NCBI GenBank assembly: GCA_023374045.1
Contig: CM041777.1
Coordinates: forward strand, 88,344,300 to 88,408,299
Source of the DNA: Limonium bicolor
Lineage: Eukaryota; Streptophyta; Magnoliopsida; Caryophyllales; Plumbaginaceae
Length of the DNA stretch: 64,000 bases
Direction: 5' to 3'
Part shown: in pieces, positions 45,901 to 58,701 of the stretch
How positions within the stretch are numbered: the stretch's first letter is position 1
How the letters are laid out: each line of letters opens with the position of its first letter
Translations under genes and position numbers: made by a program
Notes under the pieces: generated by a model
Seen by the model: the letters and a program-made list of their open reading frames with translations, nothing else
What the model was told of the DNA's origin: nothing
Database searches by the model: none

Positions 45901-48808
45901 GGTGTGTTTCCACTCATAGGTCTCATGACAAGGTTTACCATGTAAGTATTTATACAATGGTTCACCACATGATTGGTGCATAAGGAGTATGCTTACTCCT
46001 TCGAGCTTCGATGCTCTTAAGCGATGTGCTTCTACAGTCCACAGCCTCTCGTAGGCGTAGTGGTTTGGAAATCTCATTTCCTTATTCGTTGTCTCTCTGG
46101 CAATATCTATATGCACAAGTTTTATTGTTATGGTAGACGGAAGCCTCTTTCTAAGGGTTCCCATCGTCACCGCATGGGTGGTTTTCTGTTAATGAGAGGT
46201 ATCTTTCCTGAAGTTTCTCGTAGTGTCCAAGCGTGGACTAGGCCATTGTTGGCGTTATTACCATTCCTGTGCCTCTGTGCTACCATTGCTACAGAAGGCA
46301 TGAAGGGCAATTAAGAATTCCGTCAACTGTATAATAGACTGATGCTCTAGTGACAGTGACACTGAGTTGGCCACTACTCCAAGCCGCTCAGGATGTTGGG
46401 CTTGAATTGATGGTCCAGTTGTTGATTTCTTGTCGTATGAGACAATATCTCCTGTAAGTCTTGTTATTGAATGGTGTGGGTTATGCAACCGTTAAGGTTT
46501 ACATGATATAGTTGGTTGATGGCTTTTAAGCCTTATTGCTGCAAGCTATGCTCTTGGCAAGCTGCTTACGCATGTTTCCGCTTCATTTATACCCCTTAGG
46601 TTAGAGGCATTGCTGGGCTCCGTGGTAAGTCGTGACATCACGCTTCCGTTCATAGGAGGCCCTTTTGGCAAGCTGGTGCTAATTAGTGCCTTCTTGTAGT
46701 TTAGGGTATTTCCTGTTAAGTGAAATCCCTTCGGTGTCCTAACCGAGTGTTCGTTCTAGCTACCGTGCTCTTATCATGACGCTTTGCTCAACTGTTGTTA
46801 ACTCAGACACCCTTCAAGGATTGCTCCTAGGTGTTGTTGGTTACGCCGTTACATCCGGCTAATGTTCCCGATACGTTGTGTCCACTATACCGTCTTGTGG
46901 TACTGTGTTTCAGTTATCCCTTTAGGGTTATAACGTCTCCCGTCGTTGGGTAGACCGTTTATACTTGCTCCTAGTGCTTGAGTCTAGGTTAAATATCCTC
47001 TTCGATAATGGATTATATTCAGTGGTAATCTTGTGATCGCTCTTGGGAACCCTGTCCCGTTTGTTGAGCCTCGTGGTGTTCACGTTTGGCGATTGCCTTA
47101 CTATGTTTAGGCTGGCTATACCTTCCAGCTGTCATGTATTTTGTTGAAGTCTTTGAGACATATCCAATGTCTATACTTATTAGTCTGCGTTCTTTGCGCT
47201 TCCTAGTCCTCATTCTTCATTCCTTATCTTCAGATGGGTTCTCTGAGTTCCTTTATACTTATTACATAGCTGAGTTCCTTCTCCTTGATTGTCTGAGGTG
47301 TCCAGCTGTTCTGGTTTGAACTTACTCATGGTCCGTAGAACGGAGTCGACTACTTCCCGTGTTCCGTACACTACATGTATACATACGTGGGGTACCTTAT
47401 GATACGTTACCACTTACCCGACTATATGTCAGGCCCGCAAGCTCCTTCGGAGTGCGGTCGTCCCACATCCCGTAATAGGGTACACTCGTAGTGCTCGTCA
47501 CACGCCTAGGTGAAGTATTCTGTTGTCAACTCCTCTTGTATCATTCTATGATACTCACCGTAATTCTGTTGGTTTGGTTTTAAAATCCAAGGTTTAAAGA
47601 AAGGTTGTGGTTTTGAAAGAAAAATTTTGGGTTTTAAAATTATGGTTCGGTGTTAAAAGAAGTCTTTCATGGCATAGCCATGTTTGAGGTCTTGACCAAG
47701 TCTAGCTTCTCGCTGACCGGTATGTTCTAAATACAGTGGTCGGGCCGTTAGGCCTTTCCAAGGTTCCATTCCTTCAGTTTCAGGATTTGTGATCCTGTAG
47801 TTGCCTCATCGTAGTCGCGGTACATAGCTATGTACCTGTGGTGTGTTAGGATTCCTTTACATACTTCTGTCCTTACTGCACTTGTCGTGGCAAGTGCGTG
47901 GTACTGGTGATTTTTAGGTGATCCTATACCGATCACGGTACTGCTTCCTCGCTGTTTCGGTAGCTCTGTCAACTCTTCTGAGTGACTTCTCAATGATCTC
48001 GACACGGCTGTCGTAGATCTGGGTACTTCTCCAATCCTTGGAGATTCCCATTCATTCGCTTTATGCTTTCCTTTGTTGCTCGTTCCCACATATTTGTTGT
48101 GGTTACTGAGCCTTAGCTTATTTAGGCACTACTCTTGTAGTCCTATCGGATTATATCCCGTGGATGTTCTTGTAGCTGTGTAAGCTATGTCGGCCAGGTA
48201 TTGTAACCTTTTGGCGTCGTAGTTTTGGAGTTAACCGCTCCTGACTATGTCCTTAGTCAGCTAGTACACCGTTGTTGGTGTTACTTTACTATTACTGTCC
48301 CGTAGACTTGTGTCTCGAGTTTTGTTACAGTTCCTTTTTCCACTCCGTCGCGCTTAATGCTTCTTTTCCAGCTGCTGGTTGGTTAGCCAGGTTCTACGAC
48401 TGCTAAGCATGTCGCCCCATGTTGTTGCATGTTGTAGTCTCCTTATGGTCGGAGTTCTCATTTTACCGCTATTAAGTGCGGGCATTATCGTTCAACCGGG
48501 ATCCATCTCCGGGACTTCCAGTTCTTGGAATCTACTACATGTCGGTTCATGTTACCGTACTGTGATTTCGTAACTGCCAGATCGGGTTTTCCCGAGTATG
48601 AGAGGACTTTCCTTTTCTCTGGTGTTCTCTCCCAAGTTATACAGTGGGTTTGCGGAGGGCGGGTCTAGTATTGTAGGTATCCGGTACACACCGGGAGTTC
48701 CTAACTAGCATATCTCTAATGCTATCACTCAGCCCTTAGCCCTAAGCTTCTAAATCCTAACTCGGTACTTCCTAGACTCGGTATCTCCAGTCATCAGAGC
48801 GATACTTC

Positions 48809-48820
48809 GCTCTGATACCA
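48809..48820 (-). other. LARD primer binding site (initiator tRNA-Met type)
   Basis: TGGTATCAGAGC on minus, five bases (AAAAG) after the LTR end. It is the same primer as used by the Sirevirus copies and overlaps one arm of a perfect 10-bp inverted repeat (48793-48802 and 48807-48816). Confidence 0.9.
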
Positions 48821-48825
48821 CTTTT

Positions 48826-50607
48826 TGTAACACCCCTACCCTAATACCGCTAATACATTACCGTCCAATCTCCTTATACATTCGTACTCACGCAGCGGAT
48901 ACATTCTTACTCAACGGCGGGTGATACAATGCCGTTAGCCACCCATGTGACTAACAAGGCTACTAATACATACAGCATCGGTCTGATGGACCGGAATATC
49001 CGAGTACTACTCAAATACAATACATACTCCCATTACTTACTGAGTACTGCAATACTCCATTCGATACAATACTCCATTCAATATAATACTCCATTCAATA
49101 CAATACTCCATAATTCAGTACAAGATAATACACTACACATACCGAGTTTACTAAGTTCCAATCACAAACACGATACTTCCTCCAAGTTCATACATACTCT
49201 TACAAGTCTAATCACTACCCATTCCTCACAACTACATACTTGCAACTTACGTGATAGTGTACCCCTTGGTACATTTCTACATGCAAGGCTACAAGCCTTA
49301 TACCATTTACTACAATCTACCTTTCATTTCTAGTAATCTAGGCATGTCCACCGGTCTCTTCTGTGACCAGGTCTGCTTCGGGTACCTGCACACTAAAAAT
49401 GTTCCCCCTAGGGGGTCAGCTTACGCTGAATATGATAACCGCATACCCCGCGTACTAGCGAGGGTACGCCGACCATTTGGTCGAATACATGCAATTCATT
49501 TTGCAATACATACATACATACATGCTTTCATTCACGATACTACAATACTACCCAAGGTATACATACATACGCACAGTACAATACATGCTTGGAAGACAAT
49601 ACAAGTCAACCAATACTTACTTACCATCTTCCAGAATACACATACACAATACATACTCATTACATACTCAATACGCAATACGGAGATACACTTCTCCAAT
49701 TCACACAGAAGGCTTGTTAGCTTCTTTACACACCCGGGTTAATCGGGTGTCCAATACTCATTTACTCAAGGTCAATGACTTACAACAGTCAAGACCGATA
49801 CACATACAATACTTACTTCTTACTTACTTTACTCAGGTTAAGTCGGTATGACCTCCGGGCAAGGGATTACTACATCCCACCACCGGGCTTTAGGGTGGCC
49901 CACTAATCCAGGATGCTACCCATTCAAGGGGATTGGTCCATGGAAAAGATTACAGCCAGGATTCGGATCCAACCTCTTGTGTTTCCTTATCCTCACGCGT
50001 GGCCGAAACTATATCGGACTTCTACTCATTCCATTTTACTCAATACTTAAGTTAGGTAGTTAGGAATTAGCAGAAGTCATTACACCCATACCAAGGGTTA
50101 ATACTCTACACATGTACACATCCTCATATACATACACTTCATTCTCATCCATATATTTCATGAATTATACAAACTAAATGTTCAAGAGAATACAACAAGA
50201 ACAAAATAGTTCAAACACAGTTAAGTGCAATATAAGTCCGATTCGTGTATTTATCTTATTGGTGATCACATAAGCACACAAATCGGGGTAACCAAGTTAG
50301 GATACAGGGCATGAAGAAATCATACCGTTCACCGTCGTATTTGCACTACCGGTTCCTTTGGAGATCAACTATTTGATTCCTATACATACATGGAGTAGTA
50401 TGATCAATGGTCTATTATCGATCTATCTTACTCCTTCATTGATACTTTCAACGTATACTTACTACTTCATTACTTTCTTACTTGATTATAAAACCATTCT
50501 TTTCTTTACTACTTCTTAAATTTGTTGCCTTACTCATTTACTTACTTTCTTACCATTACTACTTCATTCATGGTGTGCTACTACATATATATGCTTATAT
50601 GCATATA

Positions 50608-50654
<47 letters not shown>

Positions 50655-53253
50655 GATTACATAATCAATAATAAAAATATTTTTTTTTACTCGACCGAAC
50701 TTGCAAGTCCGGTCGCAAGTCCGGTCGATTCCAGCAGCTCACATTACAGGAAAATCTTCTGGTCCGACGGAACTTGCATGTCCGGTCGCAAGTCCGGTCC
50801 ATTCCAGAAGGTTTCTGTCGGGGAATTTTCTGGTCCGACGAACTTGCATGTCCGGTCGCAAGTTCGGTCTATTCCAGAAGGTTTCAGACAGGGAATTTTC
50901 TGGTCCGACCGAACTTGCATGTCCGGTCGCAAGTTCGGTCTATTCCAGAAGGTTTCAGACGGGGAATTTTCTGGTCCGACCAACTTGCATGTCCGGTCGC
51001 AAGTTCGGTCTATTCCAGAAGGCTCTCGTCTTTGTGATTCTGGGCTCGACCGAACTTGCAAGTCCGGTCGCAAGTCCGGTCCGGCCCAGTACTTCAGTTT
51101 AAAAATCTGTTTTCTGTTGGTTTCTTTACCCATTGCTTCCCCAATCTTTACCAATATTTCCCCACATGATTTAGCACTAATTAAGCCCTCTAAATCACCT
51201 TAGTTCATCCACCAAATCCATTACTAAATCCATCAAACAACTTACACAATTCCTTCATTTCTTTTCCAACACTTGTAACAGTTTTTGTTACACTTATGCT
51301 ACAGATTTTAAAACTCAATTCTCACATCCAATGCTTCTACCACCAATACCATTACTAGCATCCCAAATACAATTCCAAGCAATTACAACATCTATACCCA
51401 AGTCCAACATTCATTTTAAGTCTTGTACTCTCATTCTTCCTAATTCCTCCAATGAAATCCAATACCTTTTGCTACAGATTTTTACATGTTTCATCCTCAT
51501 TCTCTAATTACCAATCCATGGTCATTAAACACCTCTACTAACCCCAATACATACCTTGGTTCTCCCATTCACCAAGTCATTGTTTAATGCTCAATTCCTA
51601 CCAAAATTTCGCCATAGTTTACCTACAATTCTAACTTCTCCACAAACATACTCCTTCATCAAATTCATTCCTACTCTAGCCACACCCATACAAGGGTCCT
51701 ACCAGCACACATACCAATCTCAATACACCAATATTTCCTCAATTACAATACCAATACATATACACAATTCATTTGGCTCTAAGGCCTACAATCCACATAC
51801 TTATTCACAATACTTAAACTTCCACAACTACAATACTAATACAAGGTGTGGGTTCTTTAAATTGGTTTACCCATTCCCATTACTCTAATGCATTAAATTT
51901 AGCCTTCAAGAAAGAGCTCTTACCTTAAGCTCTTATTTCCTCTTTCCTTTTCCACCTCTTCTCCTCTCTTCCTTGTACAATTCGGTCACATGGGGAATGG
52001 AGTTGCCAAACTCCATTCCCATCACCCAAAGCACACATAAACAAGTGTAATTAAAATACTAACCCTTAAATTAATGCTAGTTCATTGAAATGCTTAAAGC
52101 AAGTTTCTAGGGTTTACCTTTGGGGTGTGTTAGGAGGGGTTTTAGCCCTTGGTTCAAGAAGGAGAATCTACCACCATTGCAAGGTGAGATTGGTGCTCAA
52201 AAGAGAGAGAGAAAACGAAGCATTACAATAGGCAAAAATCGGCTAACCAAGGAAGGTGAAGAAAACTTGCACTTTTCATGGAGATTTTTACCTTGTTGGA
52301 AAGAGGAGACTCCAAGCTCCACAATGGTGTGCTTTTCTCTTCAAATGGGGAAAACCCATGGAGATGAAGTTGCTCATTTTCGGATCTTGAAAAGATAGGA
52401 ATGTAGAGCTTGAAGAGGGGAGTTCAAATATGTATTTTATTTTACATTTGGAGCTCAAATGGAGCTAGAGCATGAGGTAGAAGGTGAGTTGCCATGGGAG
52501 CATTCTTGAGCTCTCAAAATCGGCTGCAAGGGGGAGAAGAAGAAGAGGGTTCTGCAGAGAGGGGGACTCCACCGTGAGAGAGGGAAAGGAATTGGAGAGA
52601 GAGATGAGGGAATTAAGGAAATAAGAAGAGAGAGGGGACTACTTTTTACTTTTTGTTACTTTATTACTTATTTGTTACTTGTGTGTGTGTGTGTAGAGAG
52701 AGAGAGGGCTGTCTACAACAGTAAAAATCGGCCCCACTGTTATACTAGCTGGAGCGTTTTTCATCTTTTACAGAAACTCGTTATTTTACCCGGTTTAGGT
52801 ACTATTCACTAACCGGGCCCTTTTTCCGGAATTTTCTCGTTTCTTTATTTTTATTGGTTATTAAGCTCCCATAAATGCTTAATAATTATTATTTAATGCT
52901 TCATAATTTTTACGGGTCCATTTGACCACTTAAAGTCACGTTTTCGGGTTTCCTCGAAAAACGTGTCCTAAAGCTCTATTAGCGTTTTAATACATTATTT
53001 GAATCCGTTTTTCTTCAGGAGTTATTCCCATATATTATGTAGGTCTTATTACACCTTTAGGATTCATATAATACGCTAACCGAGGTCTCATACCTCCTAC
53101 AGTTGTCTAATGCTGATTTAGCGTTTTTCGCTTTTTAAGCGTTTATTATTTTTTTTGGATTTATTTTTCCTTACCAATATTACTTAAGCATTATTAGGCT
53201 CTTAAATAAGGATTAGAATAATCTTAATCACTATTTAAGTTTGGGGTATTTCA
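48826..53253 (-). repeat. LARD 5' LTR
   Basis: 4428 bp direct copy of 38534-42951. It is the 5' LTR because the primer binding site adjoins it at 48820. Compared with the other copy, the ATAC microsatellite is shorter (49504-49520) and the AT microsatellite is much longer (about 50610-50649). Confidence 0.92.
50692..51090. repeat. 71-bp hairpin-unit tandem array (5' LTR)
   Basis: Copy of the array in the other LTR, with six units at 50692, 50765, 50836, 50906, 50977 and 51047. Several units have lost one base of the arm (GACGAACTT, GACCAACTT) or carry GACGGAACTT. Confidence 0.92.
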
Positions 53254-54615
53254 AACACCAAGCATTGATTGAAGGTGTGCCTTTATTTTATTGCAGTCCA
53301 TTTGTTATGATCTATCCATATCCCCTCTGAATCCTTCGTATATATATATGGACTTTTTCACCGTTGTAACTATCCCAATTTTGCAAGTTGGGATTTGATT
53401 TCTGCAGCCGATAGCCAAGGAGTTCAACATTAGCTTCTCAGCAATTTTATAACATGTTGGTTCGATTCAATGTGCTACAAAGCAACAGTGGCTGGTAGTT
53501 CATCTACACCATAAGTACTTCTTCAACCCCATTTCAATGATCTTTAATGATTCGGTGAAAAAAGAAGAGTTGCTCTTATATTGTTTAATATGGGTGGGAT
53601 CTTTCATTAAAACTAAAAGCTTGTCAGTAGGGTTAAACTCTTTTGATAATTGATGACACTCAATTTGTCTTCTATTCTTATATTAGTTTGAATGTTCTTT
53701 TCTCTAACTTGTTCATTCTTCTCAATATTTAGGATCCATATGATTCGAATGGAAGCGATGAATGTCAGAACAACTTTTCATCACTGGATGGAAGTTTGGA
53801 TGCTTGAGACAAGAATTAAAAGAGAGCATTTTCTCAGTCTTGTCTGTAAATGTCTTTTGTTATGGTTACCTAGGTTTTTGAGGTTGTGTAGATAAATAAC
53901 ATTTGTCACTCCCTACTTTTTAATTTGAATTACTATAGTTAGCTAGTTTCTACACCTATCATTTAATGCAGGCAAGAAACTGTAGGTAGCTTCTTCATAT
54001 TATAGCTACTCTACACTTTCCATAGAAAATAGGTTTGTATTTATTTTTAAGATTGATTGCTACAATGTATTGTCATACTAACTATACCATTTTAATACAA
54101 TGTGAATACTAGTGTGCATACATTTTTTATTAGTTATTCTTCATTTTAGTTATGTTCTATTTACGTCAAAAAAAACCAAAATTACTATTAAGTTATGTAG
54201 TATTTAAGTGAAAAAAACCAAAATTAATATTAAGTGATGTTCTATTTACGTGAAGAAAAACCAAAATAACTATTAATGATTAATAACTTCTAAAAATTTA
54301 AAAATTTATTTTATTATTCATCAAGTTAATTCATGTTTATTAAAACTAAAAAGCATTTATGTGTGACGGTTATATATATATGTAAGGATTATTTTGCTTT
54401 CAAAATATGTTGAAGCGTGACACTTGAAAATGCCACCTAAATAATGACAATTATAAGTGTCTTGATATTTTGTGACACTTCTAAGTGTCATATTTTTTTT
54501 TCTGACACTGTAATTCTAGACACTTGCACCCATCGTCACAATTAATATTAGTGACATTTTTAAATGTCTTTATTTACAAAAAAAAAGAGTCACCAATACA
54601 AACATTGTTGTAGTG
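53254..54615. other. Right part of the CACTA element
   Basis: Non-coding as far as I can tell. A possible exon lies after TTCTCAATATTTAG at ~53731 (frame DPYDSNGSDECQNNFSSLDG, then stop near 53807), not recognised. Subterminal repeats fill 54410-54580. Confidence 0.4.
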
Positions 54616-54618
54616 TTA

Positions 54619-56145
54619 GAATTAGTTTTCATGAGAACAAATAATTATGTTATATTTGTAAGCTAATTCCAATTCTAAATCTACTCTTTGAATGCTAGAA
54701 ACTGAAGGTGGGAAGAGAAAATGTTATTTTGCAAGCTATGCCCTAATAAAGCTAGAGTATAAGCCTATATAGTTCGAGTGTATTCAATATGGTGTACGAG
54801 ATGCAACAGTTAGTGATTTATCACTACAGAGGGGTGAACGAGATGCAGCAGTTTGATCAGTGTTTTATCAAATTAATCAGCCCGTATTCATCCTATCATG
54901 GATAGTTTCAACAAGGACTGTCCAAGATATACCCCTATTAGGTATATCCTGGACGGGTAATTAACTATGTTGCATAAGCATATATTACATAAGGAAAAAA
55001 ATTAAATATACCTTATTCAATGCAGATGATAATAGTTTGGTGATGAACAAACGTGAGGAATCCAATCAATTTAACTCTATTTAAGAAAAGAGGAAAAACA
55101 CTATAAAAATCGTCACTACAATTGTATATTTAGAAGGTAAAAACTGCCTTATCAGCCTTGCTAAGATTCAGCAGAAAAAACTTTCTAGACAGGGAATGCA
55201 ATTCGTTTTTCTTTTCCTTTAGTATCTTTTTTCCTTTTCTTTCAACAAGAACCATTTCAGTTGCTGAAAATAATTTCAGTATAGCAGCAAAAACAGAGGC
55301 GAAGTAGTGCGTTTTAAGAAGGTAAAAATTGTTGTAACATGCCTTAGAAATGCAGGAGTACAATGCTCAAATGTTCAGAAGTGAAAAACAGCAACAGTTT
55401 TCCAGCAGCAGTTCTCCGGTAGCAGTTCTTCAATAAATGACGATAGTAATGTACTTTTAAAAATAGTAGAAATTCACAACAGCATAAATTAGGAGCAAGT
55501 AAGCATAAGATTGTGGCTATGTACTGCTGAAAATAATAGTTTCTCAGGTTTTAACAGCATTAGTTCTGAAACTAAGCAACATTCAGGTTAAAATCAAGCT
55601 CTACAAAAGTTCAGGAACTAAGCAGTTTTGTGGTAAGCTATGTTGGGGTTCATGCTAAAGGTAAAACGGATGGTCATCAGATTTGTTTGTAAGCAGCAGC
55701 GAATCAGCAATGAATAAGATATGTGATTCTACCATATTCTTAGCTTAATATTAATTCATAACCAAGGTTTGAAGATTGCTGAAATAGAACTTTAGTATAG
55801 CAATAAGAATAAGAGGCAAATGGATATCATGACACTATAGGTAAAGTGGAAAAAATATGGATGTAACCTTAAAATTCCAATTGTTTCCTGAAAATCTAAT
55901 GAGTATTCAAAGGCAGTGAAATAGGATGCTTATCAAAGCTGTAACAGTTACAAAATTTCCATTTTTTGAGGAGAAAAAAGTATTCGTTTGAGCCAAGATA
56001 GTGCAAAATCCTCGGGTTGAAATTGGTCAATCTTCCCGATATTGAAATATCCAAGTTGTCCTTACAGTAACAAGTGAAATCAACTTAGGCTACAAAGAAA
56101 ATATGAGTGTAATTTAGGGAACTTAAATTTTCTATATGGCCGTGT
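54619..56145. other. Spacer without recognised genes
   Basis: Moderately AT rich. From ~55370 there are many AGCAGCAG/AACAGCA-like short motifs (CAGCAACAGTTTTCCAGCAG). A minus frame at 55363-55130 (77 aa) has no known domain. No TIR or LTR seen. Confidence 0.35.
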
Positions 56146-57115
56146 CTTGGCCACAACCGAGTGTAGCCAATTACTGCTGTGCGCGATTGGTTTTTTTTTT
56201 TTTTTGGCAACCCTTGGTCCGGCGTCCTTTTATTTTTTTTTTTTTCTTTTTATCATAAAATTTTTAAATTGTTATAACTTTTAATATATAAGTCCAAAAT
56301 GAAAAAAAATTATATCATTATTCATCTAAATTCAAGCTCTTCAAAACAAGACCAGTTATGGATATATTTTGACAACATTTAAAAAATTATTTTTACATGT
56401 ATGGAGCATAGAACGTAAAAGAAAACTTGTACAGATGGTCATACAAACCTGTATAAATGTTCACTAAAACATGTACATCCTCACATAAAACATGTACATC
56501 CTCGCATTAAAAATATATAGATAGTCATATAAATTTGTATGAAACATTAAATATGTACAACCTTAGATTAAAACATGTACATATAAGGAAGAACACTTGT
56601 ACAAACGTTCATACAAACATGTACAGATGTTCATGAAAACATATACATTCTCATAATTGAATATGTACATTCTCACATTAAAACATGTACATTGTCACAT
56701 TAAAACATGTACATCGTCACATTAAAACATGTACATCCTCACATTAAAATATGTACATTCTCACATTAATGAATCATATTATCATTTTAGTGTATCATCA
56801 TATACATGTAAAAATAATGTTTTTTTTAAGTTATCAAAACATATTTATGACTGGTCTTGTTTTGAAGAGCTTGAATTTAGATGAACAATGATATAATTTA
56901 TTTTCATTTTGGATTTATATATTAAAAGCTATAACAATTTAAAATTTTAATGATAAAGAAAGAAAAAAATAAAAAAAAAAGAAAATAGGAAAAGCAAAAC
57001 AAAATTTACGAACCTACAACGTGTGAAATGAAGGAAAGAAAAAAAAAAACAAATTTCACACGCGCTACCTACTCCAGTATGTAGCCAGCCTAGCTACAGT
57101 GACATGTAGGTAAGA
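56146..57115. mobile_element. Palindromic element, copy 1
   Basis: Outer ends carry GTAGCCA motifs (CTTGGCCACAACCGAGTGTA at 56146; reverse-oriented TAGCTACAGTGACATGTAGG near 57104). Inner ~130-bp arms at 56251-56380 and 56828-56957 are inverted copies (CTAAATTCAAGCTCTTCAAA / TTTGAAGAGCTTGAATTTAG). Between them is a 22-bp tandem repeat, ATTAAAACATGTACATCCTCAC, clearest at 56655-56780. No coding. Superfamily unknown. Confidence 0.75.
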
Positions 57116-57141
57116 AATTGCGCATATAGAAAGGTAAAATT

Positions 57142-58500
57142 TTGCCTACAACTAAGTGTAGCCAAGATAGCTACATTCAAGGGCATTGAAGTCAAATTAT
57201 AGCAATAAAAATAAAAGAGATGAGAGATAGCTGGGGGAGAGGTAAGTATCGTTTTGTTTTTTTGTTTTTTTTTTGCATTTTTCATTTTTGAAACAGATTT
57301 TTATTATTTTTATTTTTTTATTATAAAAACTTTAACTATTGTAACTTTTAATATATAAGTCCAAAATGAAAAAAATTATATCATTGTTCATCTAAATTCG
57401 AGCTCTTCAAAACAAGACCAATCATGGATATGTTTTGACAACTTAAAAAAAATAATTTTTACATGTATAGTGCACAAAACGTAAAAAAAACTTGTACAGA
57501 TGGTCATACAAACCTGTACAAATATTCATAAAACATGTACATCCACACGTAAAAACTTGTACTTCATCGCAATAACTCGACAGGTTTTAGGGTTTGGTAG
57601 CGGGTTTAGGGTCCACTGCAAACCCTAAAAATACCTTCGATGTTTTTTAGCTATCCTAGGGTGGGTTTTGGGGTGTTTTGGGGGGTAGGGTAATCTATTT
57701 GGAATTTGTTCGTACTTTATATTGTAGCAACTAACTCGACAGGTTTTTAGGGTTTGTGGTAGCGGGTTTAGGGTCTAACCCTAAACCCGCCACTACAAAC
57801 CCTAATAATGTCTTCGACGTTTTTTAGCTATCCTAGGGTGGGTTTTGGGGTGTTTTGGGGGTAGGGTAATCTATTTGGAAACCGTTATATACTTTAATGT
57901 GGGAATGTACATATTTTAATGTGAGAATGTACATGTTTTAATGTGACGATGTACATGTTCAAATGTGAGAATGTACATGTTCAATTATGAGAATGTATAT
58001 GTTTTAATTAACATCTGTACATGTTTGTATGACCGTCTGTACAAGTGTTCTTCCTTATATGTACAGGTTTTAATTTAAGGATGTACATATTTAATTATTC
58101 GTACAGGTTATATGACTATCTATATGTTTTTAATAGGATACATGTTTTTACGTGAGAATGTACATGTTTTAGTGAACATTTGTATATGTTTATATGACCA
58201 TCTGTACAAGTTTTCTTTTACGTTCTGTGCACTATACATGAAAAATAATTTTTTTTTAAGTTGTCAAAATATATCCATGATGATCTTGTTTTGAAGAGCT
58301 TGAATTTAAAAGAACAATGATATAATTTTTTTTTCATTTTGGACTTATATATTAAAAGTTACAAAAATTTAAAGATTTTGAAAAAAATAAAAAAAAACAA
58401 AAGGGCGTGGGATAAAAAAGAAAAAAAAAAGAAAAATGAAGTCGCGCGCGCTGCAGGGTGTTGGATGTAGCCATGTCTGGCTACAATTGGTTGTAGGCAA
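57142..58500. mobile_element. Palindromic element, copy 2
   Basis: Ends TTGCCTACAACTAAGTGTAG (57142) and, as reverse complement, TTGCCTACAACCAATTGTAG (58500 inward), followed in both by CCA-(A)GA-(C/T)-GGCTACAT-like bases. Arms at 57321-57450 and 58255-58385. Here the ACATGTACAT repeats are inverted too: left GATGGTCATACAAACCTGTA, right ATATGACCATCTGTACAAG. The middle is replaced by two copies of a 159-bp GGGTTTAGGG-rich unit. Confidence 0.78.
57573..57890. repeat. 159-bp direct duplication with telomere-like motifs
   Basis: Two copies starting at 57573 and 57732, each with TAACTCGACAGGTTTTAGGG, GCGGGTTTAGGGT, TTTTTTAGCTATCCTAGGGT, GGGTTTTGGGGTGTTTTGGG and GGTAATCTATTTGGAA. The second adds CTAACCCTAAACCCGCCACT. 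TTTAGGG occurs singly, not as an array. Confidence 0.85.
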
Positions 58501-58701
58501 GACATGCTCAAAATGTCATTTCCTAGTCCATCTTGCAGATTCTAATCAATCATGTGTGCAGGTAGTCCATCCATTTAACTATCTGATTTCTCTATCTAAT
58601 TCCTTGTGTTGTAGCATTTGTTATATGTGGTGTATTTCTTCTCACCATCAAGTAAGCTAGCTAGCTACCTATCTTGTCTTTCTATATATGTACAGTCGTT
58701 C

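Larger units (their letters stand above)
42952..48825 (-). other. LARD interior, no recognised coding region
   Basis: 5874 bp. Beside the 3' LTR the minus strand reads AACTTTGAGGACAAAGTTCT then TAAGGGGGGTAGAT, a polypurine tract preceded by a NFEDKVLKGG-like frame that resembles the tail of gypsy polyproteins. A similar TTTTAAGGGGGGTAGAGCG lies at ~44325-44345. No zinc knuckle, DSG/DTG protease, YVDD/FIDD or integrase signature was seen in any minus frame I read. Short frames (for example 48089-47748, 46170-45853) have no recognisable domains. Confidence 0.65.
38534..53253 (-). mobile_element. 14.7-kb LTR retrotransposon, LARD-like
   Basis: Two near-identical direct repeats of 4.4 kb flank a 5.87-kb interior, with the target duplication AACAC at 38529-38533 and 53254-53258. 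Minus-strand orientation follows from the primer binding site beside the right LTR and a polypurine tract beside the left LTR. LTR ends are TGAAATACCCC and GGGGTGTTACA (minus). I could not recognise gag, protease, RT, RNase H or integrase motifs in the interior; only short frames occur. Long LTRs with a non-coding interior fit a large retrotransposon derivative, mobilised in trans. LTR and PBS style suggest a Ty3/gypsy origin, which is inference. Confidence 0.88.
37405..54615. mobile_element. Non-autonomous CACTA element, split by the LARD
   Basis: Left end CACTAAAAAAAATGGTAATA (37405) and right end, as reverse complement, CACTACAACAATGTTTGTAT (54615 inward); both run on to a TTGGTGAC block. 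Flanks are TTA (37402-37404) and TTA (54616-54618), the 3-bp duplication of CACTA elements. Subterminal repeats of the form GACACTT-NN-AAGTGTC recur at 37540, 37810, 54465 and 54483. Without the 14,725 bp of LARD plus TSD the element is ~2.49 kb and carries no transposase. Confidence 0.85.

Noticed and set aside
50701..51203. Overlapping long ORFs in several frames (133-141 aa) in the LTR repeat, also at 40410-40746
   Set aside because: A 71-bp unit without stops stays open in several frames on both strands. The peptides are repeat artefacts.
56655..56780. Short regular 22-bp repeats that could suggest a CRISPR array
   Set aside because: Units are contiguous without unique spacers, and the context is a plant palindromic transposon.
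57573..57890. Possible interstitial telomere
   Set aside because: TTTAGGG appears singly inside a longer 159-bp unit, not as a tandem heptamer array.
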